64,000 bases of DNA from JAWKSY01 sp041402125 (GCA_041402125.1 JAWKSY010000008.1:62001-126000), one strand, 5' to 3'; shown: positions 9,094-19,238, counted from the stretch's first letter. Notes: generated by a model not told the origin, from the letters alone. Numbers and translations: made by a program.

Positions 9094-10091
9094 GCCGAGT
9101 CACCGCCCTTGTCGCCCTTGGAGATGGCGTCGCGCATCGAGGTGTCGGACTGGATGTTCTTCATCCGGTAGTAGTCCAGGATGCCGAGGTTGCCGGCCCG
9201 GAAGGCCTCCGCCATCGCGAGCGGCACCTGCGCCTCAGCCTCCACGACCTTCGCGCGGTTCTCCTGGGTCCGCGCCATCATCTCGCGCTCCTCGGCGATG
9301 GCCATCGCCTTGCGCTCCTCGGCCTTGGCCTGGGCGACGCGCTTGTCGGCCTCGGCCTGATCGATCTGGAGCTTCGAACGGATGTTGGCGCCGACGTCGA
9401 TGTCCGCGATGTCGATCGAGAGGATCTCGAAGGCGGTGCCCGCGTCGAGGCCCTTCGACAGCACCTGTCGCGAGATGATGTCGGGGTTCTCGAGGACCTG
9501 GTGGTGGTGCTTCGCGGATCCGATCGTGGTCAGGATGCCTTCCTGCACGCGCGCGATGATCGTCTCCTCCGTCGCGCCGCCGACGAGGCGCGCGAGGTTC
9601 GCGCGCACCGTCACGCGGGCGGTGGCGAGCAGCTCGATGCCGTCGCCCGCGACGGCCGAGATCTTCCCGCGACCCTTGCCGGGCTCGGGGCAGTCGATGA
9701 CCTTCGGATTGACCGAGGTCCGGACCGCCTCGAGGATGTCGCGTCCCGCGAGGTCGATGGCGGCGGCCTGCTTGAAGTCGAGCTCGATGCCCGCGCGGTC
9801 CGCCGCGATGAGGGCGGACACGACGTTCGGCACGCGGCCTCCCGCCAGGTAGTGCGCCTCGAGCTGCGCCCGGCTCGTGTCGAGACCGGACTGCACGATC
9901 CGGATGCGCGAGTCGACGATCACGTTCGGGTTCACCTTGCGCAGGCTCATCCCGACGAGCTCGACGATGCCGATCCCGGCCCGCGCGAAGAGCGAGCGGA
10001 CGTACAGGTTCAGGTACTTGACGATGAAGATGAACACGATGAAGCCGAGGATCGACAGCGCGATCAGGCCGAAGAAGAGCAGGTTGTCCAT
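9090..10091 (-). CDS. floA: flotillin-like protein FloA
   Basis: A 333-residue protein matching the FloA (UPF0365) family over its whole length. It has an N-terminal hairpin membrane segment (about residues 5-28), then an SPFH/PHB-like domain with the family landmarks NVIVDSRIRIVQSGL and GRDILEAVRTSVNP. An Ala/Glu/Lys-rich coiled coil (about residues 240-300, AQAKAEERKAMAIAEERE) and a C-terminal region ending NIQSDTSMR follow. FloA proteins oligomerise on the membrane and organise functional microdomains. The start has a good ribosome site (AAGGGGGA). It follows two NfeD genes, the arrangement also known from the Bacillus yqeZ-floA operon. Confidence 0.93.
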   Translation of the reverse strand: MDNLLFFGLIALSILGFIVFIFIVKYLNLYVRSLFARAGIGIVELVGMSLRKVNPNVIVDSRIRIVQSGLDTSRAQLEAHYLAGGRVPNVVSALIAADRAGIELDFKQAAAIDLAGRDILEAVRTSVNPKVIDCPEPGKGRGKISAVAGDGIELLATARVTVRANLARLVGGATEETIIARVQEGILTTIGSAKHHHQVLENPDIISRQVLSKGLDAGTAFEILSIDIADIDVGANIRSKLQIDQAEADKRVAQAKAEERKAMAIAEEREMMARTQENRAKVVEAEAQVPLAMAEAFRAGNLGILDYYRMKNIQSDTSMRDAISKGDKGGDSA

Positions 10092-10100
10092 GATTCCCCC

Positions 10101-10610
10101 TTAAGAGTGGGCGCCCGGGGGCGCGTCGTTCCCGTCGCCCGTCGCCTCGACGACGAGACGATTTCCTTCGATCTCGATGACCCGGACCGGCGTTCCCGCC
10201 GCGATGAAGCGGCCGTCCGAGACGGCGTCGACCCGGTCCTCCCCGAAGAGCACCACGCCGCTCGGCCGCAGGGGACCCGCGGTGACGCCGGTCGCGTCCC
10301 GGAAGCGGGCGAGGCCGCGATCGGCGCCGCCGGCGTGGACGTCCTCCGCGCGCGGGCCGCTGAGGAGGAGGCGCGAGCCCAGCCGCGTGCGCTGCAGGAG
10401 CTGGAAGCCCAGCGCGATCGCGGCCGGGACCACGACGATGACCGCGACGACGGCGCTGATCCCCTCGGTGCGACCGATCTCGAAGGCCTCGATCACCGCC
10501 GCGGCATAGCAGCCGAGGGCGAGGAGGCTGAGGAGACCGAAGCTCGGGAAGAGCACCTCGGCGACGACGAAGAAGGTCGCCAGCACGAACAGGGCCACGA
10601 TGGTCGTCAT
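10101..10610 (-). CDS. short NfeD-family membrane protein
   Basis: A 169-residue protein with three closely spaced membrane helices in the first 80 residues and a C-terminal OB-fold domain of the NfeD type (about residues 105-155: TGVTAGPLRPSGVVLFGEDRV then GTPVRVIEIEGNRLVVE). It lacks the protease domain of its upstream neighbour. The ATG overlaps the stop of the long NfeD gene by four bases, and floA follows nine bases after its stop. NfeD OB domains are thought to associate with flotillin-like proteins, in line with this order. Confidence 0.85.
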   Translation of the reverse strand: MTTIVALFVLATFFVVAEVLFPSFGLLSLLALGCYAAAVIEAFEIGRTEGISAVVAVIVVVPAAIALGFQLLQRTRLGSRLLLSGPRAEDVHAGGADRGLARFRDATGVTAGPLRPSGVVLFGEDRVDAVSDGRFIAAGTPVRVIEIEGNRLVVEATGDGNDAPPGAHS

Positions 10611-12160
10611 GCGACGGACTCCGGCGCGACGGCGCGCACGACGACCCGGTTGCCCCGGATCTCGAGGATCTCGACCGTCGTGCCGCGTTCGATGAATTCG
10701 CCCCGACTCACGACGTCGAGAGCCCGCCCCTCGACCCGGGCGCGGCCGGAGGGGCGGAGATCGGTCTCCGCGCGTCCCCGACCTCCGACCGCGGGACCGC
10801 CCGCCGCCGCGGCCCCGCCCTCGGCGCCGGCCGGTCCGTGCGTTCGCGGCGGCACGATCACGATCTTCCCGAGGACGGGGATCCGGTGGAGCCGCGGCCC
10901 GAGGAGGAGATTCGCCCCGATCGCGGCGATCCCGGCGCCGACCAGGCTGCCGGCCCAGATCACGACGGTGCGGCGGCCCTCCTCGGAGGAGAGATCGGGC
11001 CAGGCGAGATCGGAGTCGCCGCCGCGTCGCGCGATCGCGAGCCAGGTGGAGTAGAGGACCATGAAGAGCCCGAGGAGGCCCGGCAGGATCAGACCCGGCA
11101 GGAGCACCGCCTCGACGAGGATCAGGAGGATCCCCACGAGGAGGAGCGCGATGGGCAGGACGGCCGAGCTGCCGAAGTCCGCCTGGATCAGGAAGAATCC
11201 GACGAGGGCGAGCAGACCGAGGACGCCGAAGATGCCGAGGCCCGGCGCGTGGAACTCGAAGCCGACGAGGATGATCCCCGCGACGAGGAGCAGGAAGCTC
11301 CAGTCGAGCGCGATGGGCAGGCTCGGTCCCTTCACGCCGACGTCGACGACCTCGAGCTTCGCGTCGGGAGTGCCGAGGAGGTCGAGGAGTCCGTCGCGGT
11401 CGCCGACGAGCCGGACGCGGAATCCGAAGCGGAGCAGATCCCGTCCGCTCGTGGTGAGCGCCTTGCCCGGGAGCGTGATCTCCTCGACGGTGAGGCCCTC
11501 GGTGTCGCGAGGGTTCAGGGCCCGGAACTCCGAGGCCCGCATGAAGGTCTCGGATCCGTCGAGCCGCGGATTGCGGACCGCGTAGATGTCGAGGTCCTTG
11601 TCGACCATCGCGCGGACGAAGAGCTCGGGATAGGTCGCGCGGAGGCCGTTCTCGCGCGCGGCGAGCCAGACGTCCTGCGCCGTCTTGGTGACGACCTTCT
11701 CCTCGACGTCGCGGTAGGCGCCGAATCCCATCTCGATCGGCTGGATGTCTCCGATCGAGGCGTCGGGCGCGATGAGCAGTCCCTTGCAGCCGAGGGCGAT
11801 CCAGGCGCCGGCCGAGATCGCCTCGCGACCCGGGGCGACGTAGGCGAAGATCCGCACGTCCGGATGCTCGCGGTAGGCGCGGATCATCTCGCAGATGTTC
11901 GCCGCCGCGTTCACCTCGCCGCCCGGGGAGTCGATCTGGATCACGATCGCGGTCCGGCCGAGCCCGGCCGCGGCCTCGATCTCGTCGCGCAGGCGGACGT
12001 AGAGCGCGTCGTCGATCCGCTGCCCGCGGCTCATCTCGAGGACGAGGACGCGATCCCAGCGCTCGTCGATCTCGAGCTGTCGCGCGTCGCGCGGACCCTG
12101 GGCCGCCAGGGGCATCGACGCCGCGAGGAGGGCGAGCAGCAGCACCGGAACCAGACGCAT
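10607..12160 (-). CDS. NfeD membrane-bound ClpP-class serine protease
   Basis: A 517-residue protein. The start at 12160 gives a clean signal peptide (MRLVPVLLLALLAASM, cleavage near LAAQ); the frame is open further upstream but those residues are Arg/Pro-rich and non-coding in character. After the signal comes a ClpP/crotonase-fold protease domain (about residues 35-260). It shows IQIDSPGGEV and the nucleophile Ser in AISAGAWIAL, with a candidate Lys partner in VTKTAQDVW, as in the Ser-Lys dyad of archaeal PH1510-type NfeD. Five or six membrane helices (about 290-420) and a C-terminal OB domain (about 460-510) complete the protein. This is the YqeZ/NfeD1a architecture that accompanies FloA. 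Confidence 0.9.
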   Translation of the reverse strand: MRLVPVLLLALLAASMPLAAQGPRDARQLEIDERWDRVLVLEMSRGQRIDDALYVRLRDEIEAAAGLGRTAIVIQIDSPGGEVNAAANICEMIRAYREHPDVRIFAYVAPGREAISAGAWIALGCKGLLIAPDASIGDIQPIEMGFGAYRDVEEKVVTKTAQDVWLAARENGLRATYPELFVRAMVDKDLDIYAVRNPRLDGSETFMRASEFRALNPRDTEGLTVEEITLPGKALTTSGRDLLRFGFRVRLVGDRDGLLDLLGTPDAKLEVVDVGVKGPSLPIALDWSFLLLVAGIILVGFEFHAPGLGIFGVLGLLALVGFFLIQADFGSSAVLPIALLLVGILLILVEAVLLPGLILPGLLGLFMVLYSTWLAIARRGGDSDLAWPDLSSEEGRRTVVIWAGSLVGAGIAAIGANLLLGPRLHRIPVLGKIVIVPPRTHGPAGAEGGAAAAGGPAVGGRGRAETDLRPSGRARVEGRALDVVSRGEFIERGTTVEILEIRGNRVVVRAVAPESVA

Positions 12161-12323
12161 GGACGATCTCCACCGGAGGCGGGACGGGCGGGCCGTCGAC
12201 CCCGGGAGTCTAACAGCCGAACTCGGGGGCATTTCGCGGGGGCGGCGCCGAGATTCGCGCTTTCGCGCCCCGGGCCCCGGCGGGCATCGCGCCGCGGCGC
12301 CCCGCGCCTTACAATCCCGCGCC

Positions 12324-13400
12324 ATGTCGCCCTTCGACTCCGTTCTCGCCGTCGCGGCGCCCGCCACTCGTCCTCGCGCCCCTCTTCGGCCCGCGTGCGG
12401 GACGGAGGCGCGCCGCGATGCGATCTTCGCCGTCCTCCTGGCCGCCGCGGGCGCGGCGACCGGCGGCAGGGATCGCCCGTCGGGGCCCTGGTCGCGTCGG
12501 CCCTCGCGCCCGGCGGGGCGCTCGTGCTCGCCGCGCGGCGTTTCCGCCTCGGACTCGCTCGCCTTCCTCGCGGCCGAATGCGCGGTGTGGGGCGGGGCGA
12601 CCTTCCGCGCCGTCCACCGCGACGTCGCGGCGACATGCCACGCGGCAGCGATCCTTCCGACCGGTCATGACGTCCGGCTCGCGGCGTCCCTCTGCGCGCG
12701 GACGTAACAGGCGCGTCACGATCTTCGTGTTCGACAGCCGCGATCTGCCTGAGCGGGCAGCTCGCGCGGCCCCGGGCGGCCGACGTCGAGCTCGCGCTCG
12801 ATCTCGCCCCTCCGGGCGCGGAGCGGCGGTCTCGAGCGTGCTGCGCGAGGTCTCGGCCTTCGCCGTGGCGGAGGTCCCGCTCGTCGCGCTCGCCGGCGTG
12901 CGCGAGGACGGCACGAGCAGGAGCTTCAGGGCCCTCTCGCCGCGTCCCTACCGATCTCGTCCTCGGACCCGATCTCCCCGGCTCGCTGGCCGCGGGCGAC
13001 GCCCTCGTCGAGCACGGAAGGATCGCGCGCGGGCGCCTCAGCTATCGCGTGCTCGCGGCCGGCGCCGGGCAGAGCGAGGACCACTGCCGCGGCCCTTCGC
13101 GCTGGCGACGCGCGAGGGATACTCCGCGTTGCTTCCATCGAGACCGGAGCGACAGCCGCGCCGTCCCGGATGACTCCGTGACCTGGGTGACGTGGGAGCG
13201 CGACGAGGCGGGCGGCGGGCGCCCGGTGCGGCTCGTCGTCGGAAGCCCTTCGAGGTCCGGGCCGATCGACTCGATCCCCTGCCTCCGCGCGCGGAGGAGG
13301 GGACGCTCCGGAAGCCGGCGCGCGACGGCGGCGGCCCTCGCCGAGAGAGACCCCGCGCGGCCCGGGCCCTGATCGCGGCCGGCGCCGGCGCGAGCCCTGC
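12324..13400 (+). other. unassigned stretch with fragmentary plus-strand coding
   Basis: No reading frame runs through this stretch, yet short protein-like pieces succeed one another in different plus-strand frames. They are an initial MSPFDSVLAVAAP, a hydrophobic piece reading VGALVASALAPGGALVL (about 12490-12540), FLAAECAVWGGATF, SVLREVSAFAVAEVPLVALAG (about 12835-12900), DLVLGPDLPGSLAAGDALVE (about 12955-13015) and DDSVTWVTWERDEA (about 13170-13215). These are consistent with one or two genes, possibly with a membrane segment, carrying many indels. A TACAAT box at 12310-12315 could be a -10 element just before ATG 12324. I recognise no family; the alternative is decayed or non-coding DNA. 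Confidence 0.35.
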
Positions 13401-13419
13401 TCTTCGGCCTCCTCCCGCG

Positions 13420-13974
13420 CTGCTCGCCAGGCGATCCGCCAGGGAGGCGCGTCGAGAAGCCGAACCCGACCGACGCGTCGACCGTCACCAGCGCCACGGG
13501 CGCGGGCAGCGTCGGCAGGGGCAGGATGGGGTTGCCGTCGGCCACGACGCCGGTCGGGGCAGCGGGAGGCGCGATCGTGCATCCCCCACCTCGCGGAGCC
13601 GGTAGCGCCGCTCGAGGCGCAGGGACTCGAGTCGGCGCATCGCCTGCATCATCGCCAGCCGGTCGCCGACCTCGCGGGCGCCGCGGACCGCCTCGATCAG
13701 CCGGCGACGGTCGTCGTCGAGCCGCGCGAGCTCGGCGTCGCCGCCGGTCGGCGGCGCCAGCCGGACGCGCGGCAGGCGCGGCGGCCTGGGTCCGGACGCC
13801 GCGCGGGGCCGGGAAGCGCTGGGCGACCGACGGCTCCGCGAGCTCCTCCCCGCCGAGGAGGCGGGAGCGGCGCAGGATGTCCTCGGCCTCCTCGCGGGCC
13901 GGCTCGGTGTCGATCTGGGCCCGGAGCCCGGGCGCGAGGATGGCGAGTCCGAGGACGACGAGAGCGAGGTTCAC
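13420..13974 (-). pseudogene. secreted coiled-coil protein, frameshifted
   Basis: It begins at 13974 with a good signal peptide (MNLALVVLGLAILAPGLRAQ) and an acidic helical start. The frame shifts at about 13800. From about 13740 to 13580 a different minus frame encodes an Arg/Glu-rich coiled coil (DAELARLDDDRRRLIEAVRG, later MMQAMRRLESLRLERRYRLR). A third frame (about 13560-13430) reads a beta-like stretch ADGNPILPLPTLPAPVALVTV and VGFGFSTRLPGG. The pieces are collinear, so this looks like one exported protein of about 180 residues or more with at least two indels. The 3' limit is uncertain. It is divergent from the Nudix operon; an AT-richer gap at 13975-14075 should hold both promoters. 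Confidence 0.45.
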
Positions 13975-14154
13975 GATTCCTCATGGGGCTGGTTCCTCCC
14001 GACGGCGGGGGCGTTTCCACTCTCGCGCATTATCGACCCGCTCGCGGTCCGCGTCGACCACGCATATTCAGGTATCAATCGACGGGCCCGCGGAAGGCCC
14101 GGGCCGGGGGGCGCGGTCCGCAGGATCGCGCCGGGCGAGGCCGGAGGGCGCGCC

Positions 14155-14685
14155 GAGGCGACTGGAAGCGAACTGGGCGACGAGATCCGCCGACGCGGTC
14201 GTGCGCCTCACACACCACGAGCGCTGGCGAGGCGCCCGGCGGGGCGGAGACCGACTGGACCGTCGTCGACCTCCGCGACCGGAGCCGCGGTGCTCGCGAT
14301 CGAGGACGACGGGTCGATCCATCTCGTCCGCCAGTACCGGCCGACCGTCGGTGCGGCGATGTCCAGGCTGCCGGCGGGCGCGTCGAGGAAGCGACCGCCG
14401 CTGGAGGCCGCGCGCCGCGAGCTCGAGGAGGAGGCCGGACTGGTCGCCCGCGAGTGGATCTCCCTGGGCGCGATCTGGCCCCTCGACGGGGTCGTGCGGC
14501 ACCGGATCCATCACTTCGTCGCGCGCGGGCTCTCGCCGCGGGCCACCGCCCACGAGACCTTCGAGGACATCACCGTGCACCGTCTCCGCGACGAGCTGCG
14601 CCGCATGATCGCCGGGGGCGAGCTCGTCGACGGCGTCGCGCTCGCGCTCCTCGCCCGCTGGGCGGCGCGGGAGGGCGAGGGATGA
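14155..14685 (+). pseudogene. Nudix hydrolase (ADP-ribose pyrophosphatase-like), frameshifted
   Basis: The longest intact piece (14290-14685) has the Nudix core: LAIEDDGSIHLVRQYR, the box end AARRELEEEAGL, and the trailing ARWAAREG. Upstream, other frames supply the expected N-terminal strand pieces (ELGDEIRRRG, TDWTVVDLRDR), joined by indels near 14200-14290. Within the Nudix box itself the in-frame text is GASRKRPPLE, while the next frame reads GGRVEEAT. The canonical G-x5-E spacing is therefore restored by two compensating indels at about 14365-14405. The family cleaves nucleoside diphosphates linked to another group, typically ADP-ribose or NADH. The stop overlaps the next gene's ATG by four bases. 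Intact motifs across frames favour consensus error over decay. The start is approximate. Confidence 0.6.
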
Positions 14686-15631
14686 AGCGCCGCGACCTGC
14701 TGCGCGCCGCGCTCGCCCTGCCGCTGCTCGATCTCCGTCCTCCGCGGGACGATCGCGAGGTCGCGGCCCTGCTCTGGCACGATTCGCCCAACGACCTCAA
14801 GGCCTTCGCGGGCTTCCGCCGCGGCTTCTCGGTGGTCGACCGCGCGGCGCCTGCAGCTCCTCCGCGCCGAACGCGATGCCGGGCGCGCCGAGGCCACCGT
14901 GGCGAGGCGCCGCGCAGACGGCGCGAAGCTGCGGATCGCGCTCGGGACCAGGCAGCGCTGCTGACGAAGCGGATCTCCGGCGGTCTCCGATCGTCTACGC
15001 GGTCGATCGGTCGCGTCCGGCGTGGTCTCGGGGTGGGAGGGCTCGAGCAGGCGATCGCCGGCAACAGCAACTGGCTCGATCGCGGCGAGATGCTGCGCGC
15101 CTTCCGCACCGCGATCCCCGACCTGAAACGCCTCGGCGTGGTGGCGACGCGCGGGAACGCCGTCAGCGCGGCGGAGATCGCCGAAGCGGAAGGGCGCGAC
15201 GTCCTCGTCGATCCCGCGGGGCGGTCCTCGAAGGTCTTCCTCGGTCCCGAGGACGATCTGGGCGCGGCGCTCGACGCGTTGCTTCCGCGCGTGGACGCCC
15301 TCTGGGTGCCCATCGACTTCGCGCTCTACCAGGACGAGGCGGTGTGGCCCTGATCGCCGAGCAGGCGGCGGGCGCGGCCGTCGTCCTCCTCGAGCGAGCG
15401 CTGGGCGGGCAAGGGGCGCTCGTCGTGCTCGCGGTCGACTACGAGCTGCTGGGCCTGCGCGCGGCCGCGCGATCGCGATCGAGGTCCTCCGCGGCCGCGA
15501 TCGCGCATCCCGTCAGGTTGGCTGGGCTCGTCGCGGCTCTACGTCGTCGACGCGGCCCGCGCGATCGGACTCGAGCCGCCGCTCGAGCTCATCCTCCGGG
15601 CTGGAAGATCTTCGGGAGGTCGCGACGATGA
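14682..15631 (+). pseudogene. ABC-type substrate-binding-like sensor protein (ABC_sub_bind), frameshifted
   Basis: It starts at ATG 14682 (MKRRDLLRAALALPLLDL, an export signal). Collinear pieces in alternating frames match the uncharacterised ABC substrate-binding family PF04392. These are LRIALGTRQALLTKRI and SPIVYAVDRS near 14930-15010, then an unbroken 15025-15350 piece (NSNWLDRGEMLRAFRTAIPDLKRLGVV, split here into its two halves, and DALWVPIDFALYQDEA). The tail reads VVLLERALGGQGALVVLAVDYELLG and RAIGLEPPLELIL. At least four indels are needed. Proteins of this family are often periplasmic input partners for histidine kinases rather than transporter components, and no ABC transporter genes lie nearby. 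It overlaps the kinase gene (ATGA at 15628), so a role as ligand sensor for that kinase is inferred. Confidence 0.55.
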
Positions 15632-17102
15632 GGCACGGCCGCTCCTCGCGTTCCGATTCGTCGCGAGCGCAGAGCTCGCGATCCTCTCGATGCTGGCCTT
15701 CGGCGTCCTCGTCGCGCGCCGGGCCGGCAACGAGGTCAAGACGAGCAACCGCGAGATCCTCGAGGAGTCAGGTCGCGGAAGCCGAGCGGCGAGCTCCTCG
15801 CATGGCCGACACGCAGGCGGAGCTGCTGGACCGCAGCGTCCGCGAGCTCTCGGAGCGCTTCGGCCGCGGCTCGAGGACATCCCCTTCGAGATCTACGAGG
15901 CGCGAGGATCACTACTGCGCAAACTTGCGCTCGTCGAGCGGCTCGGTGAATGCGCGAGCGCAGCCGCGAGCGCGGAGGCGTCGTGGCAAGGCTGTTCCGG
16001 GAAGCGCGAGGGCAACGACCGCATGGACGCCGCCGCTCGCCGCATCGACGGCGGCAGGGCGAGGAATCGACCGCTTCGGTCGCGGCGTCGCGCGAACATG
16101 CTCGTGCTCGGGGGCTCTTCCTCCTCGGCGTCTCCGCCCTCATCGCCGGCGTCTTCTTCGTCCAGGTCCTGCGGCCGCTCCGCTCGGCGGCCGAGGTCAT
16201 GGAGTCGATCCGCGGGGGAGATCTCGGCCGTCGCCTCGAGGTCGAGGGCGCCGACGAGATCAGCGCCTGGCCCGCGAGCTTCAACGGGATGGCCGACGCG
16301 GTGGAGGCCTCGCGGCGCGAGCTCCGAGGGCGCGTCGAGGAGAAGACGGGGGCGCTCCGGCGGAGTCTCGAGGAACAGCGGGCCACGAACGCGACCCTCG
16401 CCCGCACCCAGGAGCAGCTCGTCGAGTCGGCGAAGATGGCCGCGGTCGGCACGCTCGCGCAGGGCATGGCGCACGAGTTCAACAACGTCCTCGGCGGGAT
16501 CGCCGGCTGCGCGGAGGATCTGCTCGCGGACGAGACCGATGCCGAGCGTCGCGAGGTCTCGACGTCATCCTCCGCTCCGCGCGTCGGGCCACCGTGGTGA
16601 CCCGGAACCTCCGACTTCAGCCGCGGTTCGGAGGCCGAGCACGGTCCGGTGGACCTCGGCGAGATCGCGCGCGCGACGCTGCGCGGCTCGTGTCGAGCCG
16701 GAAGCCCAGCGGCGCGGCGTCGCCTCGTCTCGCGGCGGCGGGACTCGAGGACCTGCCGCCGCTCGTAGGCGACGGGCCGGGGCTGCAGCAGATCGTCTGA
16801 ATCTCGTCCCTCAACGCAGTCCAGGCCGGACGCCCACGAGGGCGGCGAGGGTACGGCTCGACGCGGGCGATCGAGGGCGAGGAGACGATCAGGTCGCGGT
16901 CGAGACGACGGCCGCGGATCGCCTTGAGCATCTGCGGCGCATCTTCGAGCCCTTCTTCTCGACCAAGACGTCGAGGGCAGGACCGGCCTCGGGCTGGCGG
17001 TGTCCCACGGCATCGCCCGCAGCCTGAGGCGAGATCAGGCAGATCAGCGGGGAGGGCGCGGCAGCCGCTTCGTCCTCACCCTGCCCAGGAGGCGTGCGAT
17101 GA
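15628..17102 (+). pseudogene. HAMP-containing sensor histidine kinase, frameshifted
   Basis: Collinear pieces in all three frames reconstruct a kinase of about 490 residues. An N-terminal membrane helix (LAILSMLAFGVLVARRAGN) precedes a helical periplasmic section. A second membrane helix (ALIAGVFFVQVL, near 16140) leads into a HAMP domain and a long coiled coil. The His box is MAHEFNNVLGGI (about 16467-16502) and the ATPase F and G2 boxes are IFEPFFSTK and GLGLAVSHG (about 16945-17010). The longest intact piece is 15950-16600. The stop TGA at 17100 overlaps the regulator ATG. It probably phosphorylates that regulator in response to the upstream binding protein. About six or more indels are required, concentrated at 15640-16110 and 16560-16990. 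Confidence 0.6.
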
Positions 17103-18655
17103 ACGGGGACGGACGCGACGCGGTCGTCGACGAGGAGTTCCGCGGACGACTGCTGGTCGTCGACGACGAGAGACCATGCGCGTCTTCCTCCGGCGCGCGC
17201 TGCGACGCGCCGGTCACGTCGTGGAGGTCGCGGCGGACGCGGAGGAGGGGCTCGCCGCGCTCGAAGGGGGACCCTTCGACCTCGTGCTCACCGACATCCG
17301 GATGCCGGGGATGGACGGACTCGAGTTCCTCGCGAAGGTGCGCGCGCGCCTGCCGCACCAGGTCGTGCTCGTGATGACGGCGCACGGATCGATCCCGGAC
17401 GCCATCGAGGCGATGCGGCGCGGCGCCCAGAACTACGTGACCAAGCCCTTCGACGCCGAGGCGATCGCGAAGGCGGTCCGCGACGGACTCGCGACGGGGC
17501 GGCTCGGCGACGACAACCGCCTGCTCCGGCGGCTCCTCGCCGACCGCGGCACCTTCGAGGGCATGGTCGGCACGAGCTCGGCGATGCGCGGCCTGTACCG
17601 GCAGATCGATCAGGTCGCCGACCGCCGCGGCGTCGTGCTCGTCCAGGGCGAGAGCGGCGTCGGCAAGGAGCTCGTCGCGCAGGCGATCCACGCCCGCTCG
17701 AGCCGGGCGGACCGCCCCTTCGTCGCCTTCCACTGCGCGGCGATGCCGGCGAATCTCGTCGCGGCCGAGCTCTTCGGCGTTGAGCCCGGCGCCTTCACGG
17801 GCGCGGCGACGGTCGCGAGGGCGCGCTCGGACGGGCGGACGGCGGCACGCTCTTCCTCGACGAGATCGGCGAGGTGCCGGCCGAGGTCCAGCCCGCCCTG
17901 CTCGGCTCCTCGGCGAGAGCGGCGAGGTCGTCGCGATCGGCGGCACCGAAGGTCGGCGGCTCGACGTCCGCATCGTCGCCGCGACGAATCGCGATCTCGC
18001 GGCCGGGGTCGAGGCCGGTCGCTTCCGACGCGACCTCTACTACCGCCTGAACGTCTTCGCGCTCACCGTGCCCGCGCTGCGGCAACGTCGCGAGGACATC
18101 CCCGATCTCGCGCGTCGCTTCGCGGCCGAGGCGGGGGCCGATCCCTCGGCGCTCGCTCGGGTCTTCGAGACGCTGGCGGGGCGGGACTGGCCGGGCAACG
18201 TGCCGGGGCTGAGGAACGGTGGAGCGCCTCTGCGCCTCGCCCGACGGCGCGATCGACGCCGCGTCCCGGCCGATCTCGGCGCGGGGAGAACGGCCTCCGC
18301 GCCGGAAGGGGAACTCCCCCCGCTGCGCGCCGCGGTCGCCGACTTCGAGCGCGGCTATCTCCGCGAGCTCCTCCGCCGCGTCGGCGGGAACGTCTCGGAG
18401 GCGGCGCGGAGGGCCGCGATCAGTCGTCCCACGCTCCACACCAAGCTCCAGCAGCTCAGGATCGATCCCGACCGCTTCCATGACTCCCGGTCAGGGGGAG
18501 GGGACGAGGTTGGAGTCGCGGCCGCGGCGGCCGATAGAGGCCGGGGAAAGACGGCGGCGACGGCGGGCGTCGCGACGGCTCAGCCTCTCGGGAAACCGAG
18601 TCGTAAGTCCCTGGCGCGCTTCACCTTGAGTAATGTAATTCCCTGTGAAAGCTGA
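17099..18655 (+). pseudogene. NtrC-family sigma54-dependent response regulator, frameshifted
   Basis: It starts with the four-base overlap at 17099. The receiver (about residues 15-130) has RLLVVDDE, acceptor Asp in VLTDIRMPG and VTKPFD. The AAA+ domain has Walker A GESGVGKE, the sigma54-contact loop GAFTGA, Walker B GTLFLDEIGE (a different frame, about 17845-17875), ATNRDLAAGVEAGRFRRDLY and NVFALTVPALRQRREDIP. The C-terminal Fis helix-turn-helix is FERGYLRELLRRVGGNVSEA to ISRPTLHTKLQQL. Breaks fall near 17170, 17820-17920 and 18190-18300. The Fis frame runs on to 18655 but homologous proteins end near 18480, so the last residues are probably spurious. With all core residues kept, it should activate sigma54 promoters, perhaps of the same operon. 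Confidence 0.65.
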
Positions 18656-18721
18656 CGCTCGGCCGGCCGGAGTAGACTGGGGACCGAGTCGAAAGATCCG
18701 TCCTGTAGATGAAGAGGCCGC

Positions 18722-19111
18722 ATGGCGCGACCGCTTCAAATCTTGATGTCCGCGCTGCTCGCCGCCGTGTTGATCGGCGGTTTCGCGACCGGTCCGTCGG
18801 CGGAGGCGGCCGCGCGCCATCAGGGTCCGGTCGTGTCGCTCTCGGGCCCGACGACCTCCGGTTCGACGATCTCGGGCTCGGTCGACGGGATCGCCCCGCC
18901 GGTCATCGGCGACGAGGGCGCGGGAGCGATCGTCACCGTGCGCATGAACGGCTGGATCGTCGAGAATCCCCCGCTCCGCTGGAACGGCGCCGAGCAGTGC
19001 TGGATCTTCGACTACCAGATCCCCGGCGGCCAGAAGGGCGCCACCGTCTCGATCAGCGTGACCGACGCCGCGACCGGCACGGTCACGACGACGACCTTCA
19101 CCATCGCCTGA
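18722..19111 (+). CDS. small secreted protein of unknown function
   Basis: A 129-residue protein with a typical signal peptide (MARPLQILMSALLAAVLIGG, cleavage near AEAAA). The mature region of about 95 residues is Gly/Ser/Thr/Val-rich and ends in a run of alternating Thr and Val (ATGTVTTTTFTIA). This composition and the periodic strands (TSGSTISGSVDG, AIVTVRMNGWIVEN) suggest a single Ig-like beta-sandwich. It contains one Cys. A possible weak promoter (CTGACG...TAGACT, 18652-18678) precedes it. It is monocistronic by spacing: 127 bases to the next gene. Function unknown. Confidence 0.7.
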   Translation: MARPLQILMSALLAAVLIGGFATGPSAEAAARHQGPVVSLSGPTTSGSTISGSVDGIAPPVIGDEGAGAIVTVRMNGWIVENPPLRWNGAEQCWIFDYQIPGGQKGATVSISVTDAATGTVTTTTFTIA

Positions 19112-19238
19112 TCTCGGGCGCGAGATCGGTTCCGCGACTTCGCGCCCTCGGGGCGGCGGGCGGACGGCGCATGCCCTGTTATCCTCCAGCCGGCGCGATG
19201 CTCTCCGGGGGCCCGCGTGAAGTCCGGGATCCTGAGGG

